Below, in pieces: positions 24,094-33,501 of a stretch of DNA of 64,000 nucleotides. Origin of the DNA: Sphingopyxis sp. USTB-05 (lineage in GTDB: Bacteria > Pseudomonadota > Alphaproteobacteria > Sphingomonadales > Sphingomonadaceae); NCBI RefSeq assembly GCF_023822045.1, contig NZ_CP084712.1:4275001-4339000 (forward strand). Direction: 5' to 3'. A program made the position numbers and the translations under genes. Under the pieces are notes generated by a model. The model was given only the letters and a program-made list of their open reading frames with translations, had not been told where the DNA came from and searched no databases. The number at the start of each line of letters is the position of its first letter. Within the stretch, counting starts at the first letter, position 1.

Positions 24094-26127
24094 TTAGAAA
24101 CCCGACTTCGCGTCTGCCTTTTCCTTCAGCAGCGGCGCGATGGTAAATCCATGCTTCTCGAGCGCCGCGACGATCTTGTCGGTGCCTTCAAGCCCCGCCC
24201 AGAACATCGGGCCGCCGCGATACACCGGCCAGCCATAGCCATAGATCCAGACGACATCGATGTCCGACGCGCGCTGCGCCTTGCCTTCGGCGAGGATCAG
24301 AGCGCCTTCGTTGACCATCGGATACAGCGTGCGCTCGATGATCTCCTGATCGGTGATCTCCCGCTTTTCGACTCCCGCCTTCTTGCGGAACTCTTCGATG
24401 ATCTCGGCGACGCGCGGGCTTTCCGACGGATTGCGCTTGTCGTCATAGTCATAGAAGCCTGCCTGCTTCTTCTGGCCCCAGCGGCCCTCGGCGGCGAGCG
24501 CGTCGCGGATGCTTTCGATCCGGTTCGGGTCGCGGTGCCAGCCGATGTCGACCCCGGCAAGGTCGCTCATCTGGAACGGGCCCATCGGCATGCCGAATTC
24601 GACATGGACCTTGTCGACCTGTGCCGGCGTCGCGCCTTCGAGCAGCAGCTTCATCGCTTCGAACTGGCGCGGCTTCAGCATGCGGTTGCCGATAAAGCCG
24701 TCGCAAACGCCCGCGACCACGGCGACCTTGCCGATCTTCTTGCCGATCGCCATCGCGGTGGCCAGCGCGTCGGGTGCGGTCTTTTCACCGCGCACGACCT
24801 CGAGCAGTTTCATCACATTGGCGGGCGAGAAGAAGTGCATGCCGAGCACGTCGCCGGGGCGGCTCGTCGCGGTCGCGATTTCATCGACATCGAGATAGCT
24901 GGTGTTCGACGCAAGGATGGCGCCGGGCTTGGCGATCTTGTCGAGCTTGCCGAAGATGTCCTTCTTGACGTCCATATTCTCATAGACCGCCTCGATGATC
25001 AGGTCGCAATCGGCCAGATCGTCAAGGCTGAGGCTTGGCGTCAGCAGGCCCATCATCTGGTCGACCTGCTCAGGCTTGAAGCGGCCCTTCGCGGCCGAGG
25101 CGTCGTAATTCTTGCGGATCACGCCGACGCCGCGGTCGAGTGCGTCCTGTGCCATCTCGACGATCGTGACGGGGATGCCCTTCTGCAGGAAGTTCATCGA
25201 AATACCGCCGCCCATCGTGCCGGCGCCGATCACGCCGACTTTCTTGATGTCGCGCAGCTGCGTGTCCTTGGGCAGGCCGTCGATCTTTGCGGCCTGACGT
25301 TCGGCGAAGAAGATGTGGCGTTGGGCGGCCGACTGGCTGCCGAACATCAGCTTCATGAACTGCTCGCGCTCGAACGCCAGCCCTTCTTCGAAGGGCAGGC
25401 GCGTCGCGGCTTCGACGCAGGCGAGGTTGGCGTAAGGCGCCTCGAACCCGCGCCAGCGCTTGGCGTTAGCCGTCTTGAGCTGTTCGATCACCGCGACATC
25501 GCCGAACACCGGGCGTTCGCGCGTCGGACGCGGACCGTCGGCGATCTTCGCGCGCGCAAAGGCGATGGCGTCGGCGGCAAGGCTGTCTTCGCCCGCCAAC
25601 TCGTCGACCAGGCCGAGTTCCTTCGCCTTCGCGGCGGGCAGCGGATCGCCGGTCGAGGTCATCGTCGCGGCGGCTTCGACCCCGACGACGCGCGGCAGGC
25701 GCTGCGTGCCGCCTGCACCGGGCAACAGGCCGAGCTTCACTTCGGGGACGCCGAGCTTCGCCGAGGGCACCGCGACGCGGTAATGGCAGACAAGAGCCGT
25801 CTCCAGCCCGCCGCCCAGTGCGGTGCCGTGAATCGCGGCGACCACCGGCTTCGATGCGGCTTCGATGCTGTTGAGCACGGCGTTGAAATCGGGGCCGCGC
25901 GGCGGCTTGCCGAATTCGCTGATGTCGGCGCCCGCGATGAAGGTGCCGCCGGCGCAGCGCAGCACGATCGCCTCGACGCTGTCATCGGCCAGCGCCGCGC
26001 CGAAATGATCTTCGAGGCCCTGGCGGACGTGCCAGCTCAGCGCGTTGACGGGCGGATTGTTGACGATGATGACGGCGACATTGCCGTCCTTTTCCAGCGT
26101 GACGCTGACGGGGGTTTCTTCGGACAT
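24094..26127 (-). CDS. bifunctional enoyl-CoA hydratase/3-hydroxyacyl-CoA dehydrogenase
   Basis: A 677-residue multifunctional beta-oxidation protein (FadB/FadJ-like alpha subunit). The start at 26127 follows AAGGAG; an ATG five codons earlier precedes that site. Residues about 10-190 are a crotonase domain ([44 protein letters not shown] with both catalytic Glu). From about 290 comes the NAD domain ([15 protein letters not shown]), then the dimerisation domain with [16 protein letters not shown] and GFIGNRM. No thiolase is adjacent. It is the last gene of the minus-strand operon and would take enoyl-CoAs from the upstream dehydrogenase to 3-ketoacyl-CoA. Confidence 0.92.
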   Translation of the reverse strand: MSEETPVSVTLEKDGNVAVIIVNNPPVNALSWHVRQGLEDHFGAALADDSVEAIVLRCAGGTFIAGADISEFGKPPRGPDFNAVLNSIEAASKPVVAAIHGTALGGGLETALVCHYRVAVPSAKLGVPEVKLGLLPGAGGTQRLPRVVGVEAAATMTSTGDPLPAAKAKELGLVDELAGEDSLAADAIAFARAKIADGPRPTRERPVFGDVAVIEQLKTANAKRWRGFEAPYANLACVEAATRLPFEEGLAFEREQFMKLMFGSQSAAQRHIFFAERQAAKIDGLPKDTQLRDIKKVGVIGAGTMGGGISMNFLQKGIPVTIVEMAQDALDRGVGVIRKNYDASAAKGRFKPEQVDQMMGLLTPSLSLDDLADCDLIIEAVYENMDVKKDIFGKLDKIAKPGAILASNTSYLDVDEIATATSRPGDVLGMHFFSPANVMKLLEVVRGEKTAPDALATAMAIGKKIGKVAVVAGVCDGFIGNRMLKPRQFEAMKLLLEGATPAQVDKVHVEFGMPMGPFQMSDLAGVDIGWHRDPNRIESIRDALAAEGRWGQKKQAGFYDYDDKRNPSESPRVAEIIEEFRKKAGVEKREITDQEIIERTLYPMVNEGALILAEGKAQRASDIDVVWIYGYGWPVYRGGPMFWAGLEGTDKIVAALEKHGFTIAPLLKEKADAKSGF

Positions 26128-26188
26128 GGGAGACTCCTTCAATCTTGAGCCCGTCCGCGCGCGGCGAACGGAAAACGGTGTTGCAATT

Positions 26189-27394
26189 TCAATCGTCGAT
26201 CGCGGCGTGGACCAGGGTCTTGACCTCGCGCCGCACGGGATAGGTGGAGGAGGGCATGAGCTGGGTCATGAAGACCATGCAAATCTCTTCGACCGGATCG
26301 ACAAAAAAGCCGGTCGAGAACATGCCGCCCCAATAATAATCGCCGGTCGAGCCCGGAATGCCGGCGGCGGCCGGGTCGAGGGTCACTGCGAATCCGAGCC
26401 CGAAACCCACTCCGGCATTCTCATCCTCGGAAAAGATGCCGACGCTGTGCTGTGTCAGGTCGCCGCCGCCGGGCAGATGGTTCGATGTCATCAGGTCGAG
26501 CGTTTTGCGGCTGATGATCCGCGTATCGCCAAGCTTGCCGCCGCCGAGCAGCATCAGACAGAAGCGGTGATAATCGTGGAGCGTCGAGGCGAGCCCGCCG
26601 CCGCCCGAATGAAAGCTGCGATCCTTCGCCCAGCGGCTCTTGGCCCCGCTGTCGAAATCCTGTTTCACCTCTTTGGGATGGAAGGCATAGGCATCGGCCA
26701 GTCGGTGTTGCTGGTCGGCGGGCACCTTGAAGCCGGTGTCGACCATGCCGAGCGGGCCAAAGATGCGCTCCTGCAACACCTGCGCGAACGGCTTGCCCTC
26801 GATGCGCTCGATCACCGCGCCGAGCACGTCGGTCGCCATCGAATAATTCCAGTGCGCGCCGGGGTCGAACTGCAACGGAATCTTCGCCAGATCGGCAATG
26901 AAGCTGTCCATCGTGTAATCGGCGTCGAAATCGTCGATCCGCGCCTTGCGATATGCCGCATCGACCGGGGTGCGTTCCTGAAAGCCATAGGTCAGCCCCG
27001 CGGTATGGCGCAGCAGGTCGACCATGCGGATCGGCTGCGTCGGCGGACGCGTCAGAAATGGGACATTGCCGCCGCCCGCGACGAAGACGCCGGTATCGTT
27101 GAACTCCGGGCAGAATTTCGCGAGCGGGGTCGACAGCGCGACCTTGCCTTCCTCGACCAGCATCATGAAGGCGACGCTGGTGATCGGCTTGGTCATGCTC
27201 GCGATGCGGAAGATCGCATCCTCTTTCAGCGCCTCGCCCGGCCGCGCTTCGCCGATGACCGACTGGTGCGCGATCTCGCCGCGGCGCGACACCAAAGTCG
27301 CGGCGTGCGGCAGGCGACCGGGACCCACATATTTGGCCTCGAGGAAGGCGGGGATGCGATCGAGCCGCGCCGTGTTGAACCCATGTGCTACCAT
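26189..27394 (-). CDS. serine hydrolase of the beta-lactamase/EstB family
   Basis: A 401-residue protein with the class C beta-lactamase fold. The SxxK motif is Ser66-Met-Thr-Lys69 ([11 protein letters not shown]), and the Tyr motif is seen in [13 protein letters not shown] conserved HTAGLTYGF segment and the [15 protein letters not shown] loop are present. No signal peptide is seen, so it is likely a cytoplasmic esterase or amidase rather than a resistance enzyme; many such proteins cleave short-chain esters. Its start overlaps the aldo-keto reductase end by seven bases and a 61-base gap follows before the bifunctional gene. In the operon it may hydrolyse an ester or lactone substrate (inference). 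Confidence 0.85.
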   Translation of the reverse strand: MVAHGFNTARLDRIPAFLEAKYVGPGRLPHAATLVSRRGEIAHQSVIGEARPGEALKEDAIFRIASMTKPITSVAFMMLVEEGKVALSTPLAKFCPEFNDTGVFVAGGGNVPFLTRPPTQPIRMVDLLRHTAGLTYGFQERTPVDAAYRKARIDDFDADYTMDSFIADLAKIPLQFDPGAHWNYSMATDVLGAVIERIEGKPFAQVLQERIFGPLGMVDTGFKVPADQQHRLADAYAFHPKEVKQDFDSGAKSRWAKDRSFHSGGGGLASTLHDYHRFCLMLLGGGKLGDTRIISRKTLDLMTSNHLPGGGDLTQHSVGIFSEDENAGVGFGLGFAVTLDPAAAGIPGSTGDYYWGGMFSTGFFVDPVEEICMVFMTQLMPSSTYPVRREVKTLVHAAIDD

Positions 27395-28335
27395 ATGATG
27401 ACCTCTTTCAGGATCGCGTCGGCTTCGGCGAGCAAGGCCGGATCGATCGTCAGATCGCCCGCGACGACCGTTTCCTTAAGCTGCGCCGGGTTGCGCGCGC
27501 CGATGATCGCGCTGGTGATCCCTGGCTGGGCGAGCACCCACGCGATCGCGAACTGCGCCATGCTGCATCCCGCACGCGCCGCGACGGGTGCCAGCTTCTG
27601 CACCGCTTCGAGAACCGGATCGGTCAGGAAATGGCGCATATAATGCGCATCGTCGCTCGTCGCGCGGCTGTCGTTGGGCGGCGCGGCGCCGGGCTTATAT
27701 TTGCCGCTGAGCACGCCCTGCGCCATCGGCGACCATACGATCTGACCGATGCCGTTTTCGATGCACAGCGGAAAGACGCTCGGTTCGTGCTTGCGATAGA
27801 GCATCGAATATTGCGGCTGGCTCGACGTGAATTTGACGTTCGGGGGGACGAGGTCGAGTGCGCCTTGTATCTGTTCGGCGGTCCATTCGGAAAAGCCGAT
27901 CGCGCGCGCCTTGCCGCTGCGGACCACCTCCGACAACGCTTCCATCGTTTCCTCGATCGGCGTGTCATTGTCATAGCGGTGGCATTGATACAGGTCGACA
28001 TAATCGGTGCGGAGCCGTTTCAGGCTCGCGTCGATCTGCTTCGCGACCTGCGGTGCCGACAGGCCACGGTCGGTTTCGGTCATCGGAAAGAACAGCTTGG
28101 TCGCGAGAACATAGGAATCGCGCGGACGATCCTTCAGCGCCCGTCCCAGAAATTCCTCGGCGGCACCGGTGCCATAGATATTCGCGGTATCGATGAAATT
28201 GATGCCCGAATCGAACGCCGCATCGACGCACGCGCGGCCTTCGCTATCATCGACGCCGACGCCATAGGTCAGCCAACTGCCAAGGCAGATCGCCGACACC
28301 TTGATTCCGCTGTCTCCGAGTTCCCGATATTGCAA
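27388..28335 (-). CDS. aldo/keto reductase
   Basis: A 315-residue NADPH-dependent oxidoreductase of the potassium-channel beta-subunit-like branch. The catalytic residues are visible: Asp and Tyr in [11 protein letters not shown], Lys in VLATKLFFP and His in [10 protein letters not shown]. The C-terminal cofactor segment [13 protein letters not shown] is intact. It reduces aldehydes or ketones, or runs in reverse on hydroxy compounds. It lies 12 bases after the stop of the SDR gene and overlaps the serine hydrolase start, so it belongs to the large operon. Its substrate is unknown. Confidence 0.88.
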   Translation of the reverse strand: MQYRELGDSGIKVSAICLGSWLTYGVGVDDSEGRACVDAAFDSGINFIDTANIYGTGAAEEFLGRALKDRPRDSYVLATKLFFPMTETDRGLSAPQVAKQIDASLKRLRTDYVDLYQCHRYDNDTPIEETMEALSEVVRSGKARAIGFSEWTAEQIQGALDLVPPNVKFTSSQPQYSMLYRKHEPSVFPLCIENGIGQIVWSPMAQGVLSGKYKPGAAPPNDSRATSDDAHYMRHFLTDPVLEAVQKLAPVAARAGCSMAQFAIAWVLAQPGITSAIIGARNPAQLKETVVAGDLTIDPALLAEADAILKEVIIW

Positions 28336-28347
28336 GTTTCGTCTCCG

Positions 28348-29154
28348 TCAGTGCGATGTCTGCCCCAATAGCTGGCGCGTGACCGGATGCGAACTTGTCA
28401 GACCGCCGTCGACGGCAATAGCCTGTCCATTGATATAGCTTGCCTGGTCGCTCGCAAGGAACAGCGCGACATTGGCGAGTTCCTCGGGCTGCGCCGCACG
28501 GCGGAGCGGGTTGAGCTGGCCGAGCTTGTGCGTCACCTCTTTCGCCTTGGCATAATCGAAGGTCGGTTTGGTCATCCCGGTTTCGGTGAGGCCGGGGCAC
28601 ACCGCGTTGACGCGCACGCCGCTCGTCGACAATTGCTGTGCCGCGACCTTGGCGAGATTGATAACGCCCGCCTTCGACGCCGAGTAGGCGCCGGGGCCCG
28701 CGCCGGAGTTCAGGCCCGCGACGCTCGCGGTCAGCACGATCGCGCCGCCACGACCCTGATCGACCATCGCCTTGCCGGCGTGCTTCACCATCAGCGCGGG
28801 GCCGATCAGGTTGACGCGCAGCGTTTCGGCCCAGGCGGCGGGGTCGAAATCGAAGATTCCCCCCATGTCGCCGATGATCCCGGCATTGGCGAACGCAACG
28901 TCGAGCCCGCCGAAATTCTCTTTTGCGGCCGCGACGAGCGAAGCTACGTCTGCTTCGATCCCGGCGTCGATCTCCAGCGCTATCACCTCGCCGCCGGCAT
29001 CCTTCACCAGCTTCGCCGTGTCGTGCACCGCTGCCGTCTTGTCGCCGATGACGAGTTTCGCGCCCTCGGCGGCGAAGCGCAGCGCGCTCGCGCGGCCGAT
29101 GCCGCTGCCCGCACCGGTAATGATCGCAACCTTGCCGTCCAATGCGCCCATCAT
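28348..29154 (-). CDS. short-chain dehydrogenase/reductase
   Basis: A 268-residue classical SDR. The start at 29154 forms ATGA with the stop of the previous gene; the longer frame upstream is a shadow. The cofactor motif is TGAGSGIGR (about 14-22), FANAG is the structural motif, and the active site has Ser in VLTASVAGL and YSASK. The C terminus ends VDGGLTSSHPV, typical of ketoacyl reductase-like SDRs. It follows another SDR directly; two SDRs plus an aldo-keto reductase and an alcohol dehydrogenase in one operon point to a hydroxylated or oxo substrate. Confidence 0.88.
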   Translation of the reverse strand: MMGALDGKVAIITGAGSGIGRASALRFAAEGAKLVIGDKTAAVHDTAKLVKDAGGEVIALEIDAGIEADVASLVAAAKENFGGLDVAFANAGIIGDMGGIFDFDPAAWAETLRVNLIGPALMVKHAGKAMVDQGRGGAIVLTASVAGLNSGAGPGAYSASKAGVINLAKVAAQQLSTSGVRVNAVCPGLTETGMTKPTFDYAKAKEVTHKLGQLNPLRRAAQPEELANVALFLASDQASYINGQAIAVDGGLTSSHPVTRQLLGQTSH

Positions 29155-29927
29155 GCGCCTCCCGAAATCGTGGCTCCGCCATCGCACACGATGGTCTGGC
29201 CGGTGGTGAATGCTCCCGCCTTGCTGGCGAGGAAGACCGCAGCGCCCGCGATCTCGTGCGGTTCGCCGATCCGCTTTAGCGTCGAAGCGGCCGTCGATCG
29301 TTTGAGATTCTCCGGATTTTCCCACAATGCGCGCGCCATGTCGGTGCGGATCAGGCCGGGCGCGATGCAATTGACGCGCACCCCGCGCGGTCCGAACTCG
29401 ACCGAGAAATTTCGCGCGACCTGCATGTCGGCGGCCTTCGAAATCCCATAGGCACCGATGATCGGCGATCCCTTGAGCCCACCGATCGAGCTGATGATAG
29501 TGATCGAACCCTCGCCACGTTCGAGCATTTCGGGCGCGACCATCGTGATCAGCCAGTGGTTGGACAGGATATTATTGTCCATGATCTTGCGAAACTGGTC
29601 GTCGCTGATCCCAAGGCCGGGGCCATAATAGGGGTTGGACGCGGCGTTGCAGACCAGCGCGGTGATCTTGCCAAAGGTTGCGCGCGCCTCGTCCACCAGA
29701 TTCTGAAGATCGTCTTTCGAAGAGATGTTCGCGGCAATCGCGATCGCGGTGCCTTCGCCGAACTTCGCATTGATCTCGGCCGCCGCCTGGTCGCACGCAT
29801 CCTGCTTGCGGCTCGAAATCACGACCTTCGCACCCTGTTCGGCCATGGCCTCGGCCGTCGCCCTGCCGATACCGCGCGACGATCCGGTGATCAAAGCCAC
29901 CTGGCCGCTCATGTCGAACAGGCTCAT
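29151..29927 (-). CDS. short-chain dehydrogenase/reductase, 3-oxoacyl reductase-like
   Basis: A 258-residue SDR starting at 29927 (MSLFDMSGQVALITG), where the ATG overlaps the stop of the phosphotransferase gene (ATGA). Motifs are TGSSRGIGR, VCNAASNPYYG in the NNAG position, the active-site serines in IISSIGGL and YGISK, and the C-terminal GQTIVCDGGATI. The replacement NAASN and the SIGGLKGSP loop resemble SDRs annotated as oxidoreductases beside ACAD11-like genes. It is coupled at both ends by 4-base overlaps, so it is made with the kinase and the next SDR. Confidence 0.88.
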   Translation of the reverse strand: MSLFDMSGQVALITGSSRGIGRATAEAMAEQGAKVVISSRKQDACDQAAAEINAKFGEGTAIAIAANISSKDDLQNLVDEARATFGKITALVCNAASNPYYGPGLGISDDQFRKIMDNNILSNHWLITMVAPEMLERGEGSITIISSIGGLKGSPIIGAYGISKAADMQVARNFSVEFGPRGVRVNCIAPGLIRTDMARALWENPENLKRSTAASTLKRIGEPHEIAGAAVFLASKAGAFTTGQTIVCDGGATISGGA

Positions 29928-30991
29928 GCGCCGGCTTTCTTCGCGAATTCCCACGCTTTCTCGGCGAGCGGACGGACGCGTTCGGACATATCCTTGGCGT
30001 GCTGCGACGAGGCGGTTCCCTCGATCACGCGCTTCTTGATGCCCTGGATGATGCCCGCGAGGCGGAAGAAATTATAGGCGAAATACCAGTTCATGTCGGG
30101 CACGCCATCGCGGCCGGTGGCGGCGCAATAACGTTCGACCATCTCGTCGAGCTCGGGGATGCCGAGCGCCTTGCGATCAAGGTCGGAAACGCCGGAGCGC
30201 CCGCCATTCTCGGTGACCCACGCCATGGCGACATAGGTGAAATCGGCGAGCGGATCGCCCAGCGTCGACAATTCCCAGTCGAGCACCGCGAGCACTTCGG
30301 GCCGGTCCTTGGCAAAGATCATATTGTCGATGCGATAATCGCCATGGACGACGCTGGTGCGCGTCTGTTCAGGCAAGGTGGCGGGCAGCCATTCGATCAG
30401 CCGCTCCATCTCGTCCATCGTTTCGGTTTCGGCGAGGCGATATTGCTTGGTCCAGCGATCGACTTGACGACCGAAATAATTGCCGGGCTTGCCGAAATCG
30501 GACAGCCCCGCCGCTTCGACATCGACCGCATGTAGCGCGGCGAGAGTGTCGATCATCGCCTCATAGGTCGCGCGGCGGTTTTCGGGGGTCGACCCCGGCA
30601 TCGCGCCGTCCCAGATCGTATGGCCGTCGACCATCCCCATCACATAGAACCAGCTGCCGGTGACGCTGTCATCGGTGCAAAGCCCATATTGGCGCGCGAC
30701 GGGGAAGCCCGCCTTATACAGTCCCGCCTGCACCTTATATTCGCGGTCGACCGCATGCGCCGAGGGAAGCAACTGGCCATAGGGTTTGCGCCGCAGGACA
30801 TAATTGCCCGACGGCGCGCTGATCTTGTACGTCGGGTTCGACTGGCCGCCGGCGAATTTATGCTGGGTCAGCGGACCTTCGAAACCTTCTACATTGGCTT
30901 CCATCCACGCGGTCAGCTTCGCCTCGTCGAGCACATCGGCGCCCTCGGGCGCGACGGTGCCGCTGAACGCCTTTTGCGCGTCGAGCGTCAT
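29924..30991 (-). CDS. aminoglycoside-phosphotransferase-fold kinase, ACAD11 N-terminal-like
   Basis: A 355-residue protein of the APH/choline-kinase fold. The start at 30991 overlaps the alcohol dehydrogenase stop (ATGA). It shows FAGGQSNPTYKI (nucleotide loop), YVLRRKPYGQLLPSAHAVD, RQVDRWTKQY, the catalytic loop VVHGDYRIDNMIF and the metal-binding VLDWELSTLGDPLADF. These segments match the kinase half of the animal protein ACAD11 and of LvaA-type proteins in levulinate catabolism, which phosphorylate 4-hydroxyacyl-CoAs. In this operon it is encoded with an ACAD11-like dehydrogenase, one gene away. A drug-resistance role is unlikely. The exact acyl substrate is unknown. Confidence 0.85.
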   Translation of the reverse strand: MTLDAQKAFSGTVAPEGADVLDEAKLTAWMEANVEGFEGPLTQHKFAGGQSNPTYKISAPSGNYVLRRKPYGQLLPSAHAVDREYKVQAGLYKAGFPVARQYGLCTDDSVTGSWFYVMGMVDGHTIWDGAMPGSTPENRRATYEAMIDTLAALHAVDVEAAGLSDFGKPGNYFGRQVDRWTKQYRLAETETMDEMERLIEWLPATLPEQTRTSVVHGDYRIDNMIFAKDRPEVLAVLDWELSTLGDPLADFTYVAMAWVTENGGRSGVSDLDRKALGIPELDEMVERYCAATGRDGVPDMNWYFAYNFFRLAGIIQGIKKRVIEGTASSQHAKDMSERVRPLAEKAWEFAKKAGA

Positions 30992-32079
30992 TGGTCGAAT
31001 ACGATCACCGACCGTGCGGCGTCGCCCTTCCTCATCTTGTCGAACCCTTCGTTGACCTTCGCGAGCGGGATCGTCTCGGCGACGATCGAGTCGAGGTCGA
31101 GCAGGCCGCGGAGATAAAAATCGACGAGGCGCGGAATGTCGACCGGGAAGCGGTTGCCCCCCATGATCGCGCCCTGCAATTTCTTGCCCGACAGCAGGTC
31201 CATCGCGCTCAGCCCGACCTTCTCGGACAGGGGCATCATGCCAAGGATCGTCGCGGTGCCGCCGCGGCGCAGCGAAGCGACCGCTAGGCTTGCCGACGCA
31301 GGCCGCCCGACGGCTTCGATCGCATGGTCGACGCCGCCCTTGGTCAGCTCCAGAATTTGCTTCGCGGCATCGTCGGCGAGTGCGTCGACGACGTCGGTCG
31401 CGCCGAGCTTGACCGCCAGCGCCCGCTTTTCGGGAACCGGGTCGGCGGCGATGATGCGCCCCGCGCCCGCGATCTTCGCGGCGTTGATCGTCGCGAGCCC
31501 CACGCCGCCGCAACCGACGACGGCGACGGTTTCACCCGGCGTCACCTTGCACGCGTTGAAGATCGTGCCCGCGCCCGTCGTCACTGCGCAGCCGATGACG
31601 GCGGCGCGGTCGAGCGGCATTTCGGGGTCGATCGCGACGCAGGCATGTTCGTGGACGAGCATCGTCTCCGAAAAGGCCGAAAGGTTGAGCATCTGGTTCA
31701 CCGGCGACCCGTCGGGACGCGTGATCCGCGGTGCCGATCCGGCGGCCCGGCGCGTGTCGCCGCCCATGCACAATGACATCCGCCCGCTGACGCAAAACTC
31801 GCAATGCCCGCAGAATGCCGACAGGCAGGTGACGACCGCGTCGCCGACCTTGACCGTGCGAACTTCGCTGCCGACCGCCTCGACGATGCCCGCGGCTTCA
31901 TGGCCGGGGATGGCGGGGAGGGGGTGCGGATAGGCGCCGTCGATGAAATGCAGGTCCGAATGGCAGAGCCCGCATGCGGCGGTGCGGATGCGCACCTCAT
32001 GCGGACCGCAGTCGGCGACGACGACATCCTCGATCGACAGCGGCTTGCCCGGCTCGATCAGAATCGCGGCTTTGGTCAC
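30988..32079 (-). CDS. zinc-dependent alcohol dehydrogenase
   Basis: A 363-residue medium-chain dehydrogenase of the class III-like branch. The catalytic zinc site is in CGLCHSDLHF and PGHEAAG with a later Cys (VIGCAVTTG), and the structural zinc site has four Cys in FCGHCEFCVSGRMSLC. The NAD fold is AVVGCGGVGLATI. It starts 21 bases after the stop of the acyl-CoA dehydrogenase and ends overlapping the kinase start. It would oxidise a primary or secondary alcohol group, or reduce the corresponding carbonyl, on the pathway substrate. Formaldehyde and glutathione conjugates are alternatives for this family. Confidence 0.9.
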   Translation of the reverse strand: MTKAAILIEPGKPLSIEDVVVADCGPHEVRIRTAACGLCHSDLHFIDGAYPHPLPAIPGHEAAGIVEAVGSEVRTVKVGDAVVTCLSAFCGHCEFCVSGRMSLCMGGDTRRAAGSAPRITRPDGSPVNQMLNLSAFSETMLVHEHACVAIDPEMPLDRAAVIGCAVTTGAGTIFNACKVTPGETVAVVGCGGVGLATINAAKIAGAGRIIAADPVPEKRALAVKLGATDVVDALADDAAKQILELTKGGVDHAIEAVGRPASASLAVASLRRGGTATILGMMPLSEKVGLSAMDLLSGKKLQGAIMGGNRFPVDIPRLVDFYLRGLLDLDSIVAETIPLAKVNEGFDKMRKGDAARSVIVFDQ

Positions 32080-32100
32080 AATATCTCTCCGGTTCTGGTT

Positions 32101-33390
32101 TTAACGCGAAACGCCGATGTCGCCCGACGAGAAGCCGGGCTGGCTCGCTTCGCTATGCTTGGCGAATTCGATCCGGGCGATCGCGCGTTCATGCACTTCG
32201 TCGGGACCGTCGGCGAGCCGCAGCGTGCGCTGATGCGCATAGGCCTTGGCGAGCCCGAAATCTTCCGACACGCCCGCGCCGCCATGCGCCTGGATCGCAT
32301 CGTCGATGATCTTCAGCGCCATGTTCGGCGCCTGCACCTTAATCATCGCAATCTCGGCGGCGGCGGTCTTGTTGCCGACCTTGTCCATCATGTCGGCGGC
32401 CTTCAGGCACAGCAACCGCGTCATCTCAATGTCGATGCGCGCGCGGGCCAGGCGATGTTCCCAGATGCTATATTCGGCGACCTTCTTGCCAAAGGCGACG
32501 CGCGACTGCAGCCGCTTCGCCATCTTCGCAATCGCTTCTTCCGCCACACCGATCGTGCGCATGCAATGGTGGATGCGGCCCGGCCCAAGGCGCCCCTGCG
32601 CGATCTCGAAGCCGCGGCCTTCGCCGAGCAGCATCGCTTCCTCGGCGTTGACGCGGACATCCTTCAGCTCGATTTCCATATGGCCGTGCGGCGCATCGTC
32701 ATAACCGAATACGGGCAGGTGGCGCAGGATGTTCACGCCCGGCGCGTTGAGCGGCATCAGCACCATCGACTGCTGCGCGTGGCGCTTGGCGGCAAAGTCG
32801 GTCTTGCCCATCACGATCGCGATTTCGCAGCGCGGATCGCCGGCGCCCGACGACCACCATTTGGTGCCGTTGATCACATAATCGTCACCGTCGCGCTCGA
32901 TGCGTGTTTCGATATTGGTCGCGTCGGACGATGCGACGCGCGGCTCGGTCATCAGAAAGGCCGAACGGATCTCGCCATTCATCAACCGGCCGAGATATTT
33001 TTCCTTCTGCGCGCGCGTTCCGTAGCGATGGAAGACTTCCATATTGCCGGTGTCGGGCGCCGAGCAGTTGAACACCTCGCTCGCAAAGCCAACGCGACCC
33101 ATTTCCTCGGCGCACAGCGCATATTCGAGGTTGGAGAGGCCGGGCCCCTCGAACTCGAACGTCTCGTCGACATGATGGTGCGCAGCGGATTTGGGCGGCA
33201 TGAACAGGTTCCAGATGCCGGCTTCTTTCGCCTCGGCCTTCAGATCCTCGACCACCTGAATGACTTTCCAGCGATCGCCAGCCTTGTCCTGCTCGTAATA
33301 GGTCGGGACCGCAGGGCGAACCTTGCGCTCGATGAAGTCGCGGACCCGGTCGCGCCAATAGACCTGCCGGTCGGTGAGATCGAAGTCCAT
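32101..33390 (-). CDS. acyl-CoA dehydrogenase, ACAD11 C-terminal-like
   Basis: A 429-residue FAD enzyme, longer than ordinary acyl-CoA dehydrogenases. It carries segments diagnostic of the ACAD10/11 branch: [56 protein letters not shown] and [11 protein letters not shown]. The kinase half of that fusion is encoded two genes downstream in the same operon. It should act with ETF and may eliminate phosphate from a 4-phosphoacyl-CoA as described for ACAD11/LvaC-type enzymes (inference). It is the first gene of the operon; an inverted repeat TTTACGT-TT-ACGTAAA lies 17 bases upstream of the ATG, so repression near the promoter is likely. Confidence 0.9.
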   Translation of the reverse strand: MDFDLTDRQVYWRDRVRDFIERKVRPAVPTYYEQDKAGDRWKVIQVVEDLKAEAKEAGIWNLFMPPKSAAHHHVDETFEFEGPGLSNLEYALCAEEMGRVGFASEVFNCSAPDTGNMEVFHRYGTRAQKEKYLGRLMNGEIRSAFLMTEPRVASSDATNIETRIERDGDDYVINGTKWWSSGAGDPRCEIAIVMGKTDFAAKRHAQQSMVLMPLNAPGVNILRHLPVFGYDDAPHGHMEIELKDVRVNAEEAMLLGEGRGFEIAQGRLGPGRIHHCMRTIGVAEEAIAKMAKRLQSRVAFGKKVAEYSIWEHRLARARIDIEMTRLLCLKAADMMDKVGNKTAAAEIAMIKVQAPNMALKIIDDAIQAHGGAGVSEDFGLAKAYAHQRTLRLADGPDEVHERAIARIEFAKHSEASQPGFSSGDIGVSR

Positions 33391-33406
33391 CTGCGCTTCC
33401 TTTCCC

Positions 33407-33422
33407 TTTACGTTTACGTAAA
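33407..33422. promoter_or_regulatory. TTTACGT-N2-ACGTAAA operator of the ACAD11-like operon
   Basis: A perfect 7-2-7 inverted repeat 17 bases upstream of the acyl-CoA dehydrogenase start, between it and the MFS gene stop. The sequence resembles operators of MerR (LiuR) and TetR regulators of acyl-CoA catabolism in proteobacteria. A related site lies at 35927-35942. Confidence 0.65.
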
Positions 33423-33501
33423 CCCTTGGACCGATTCGCCGGCCTTGCCAAGTCCTGCGGTCCGAAAATTACCTCATTTGGTCACAGCGCGCATTTTTCG
33501 C

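Noticed and set aside
24088..26148. A 686-codon open frame antisense to the bifunctional beta-oxidation gene
   Set aside because: Mirror of codon bias in the real gene; no recognisable fold and no ribosome-binding site.
29155..29370. N-terminal extension of the SDR at 28348-29154
   Set aside because: Extension is arginine-rich out-of-frame reading of the neighbouring SDR; the ATGA-overlapping start gives the proper SDR N terminus.
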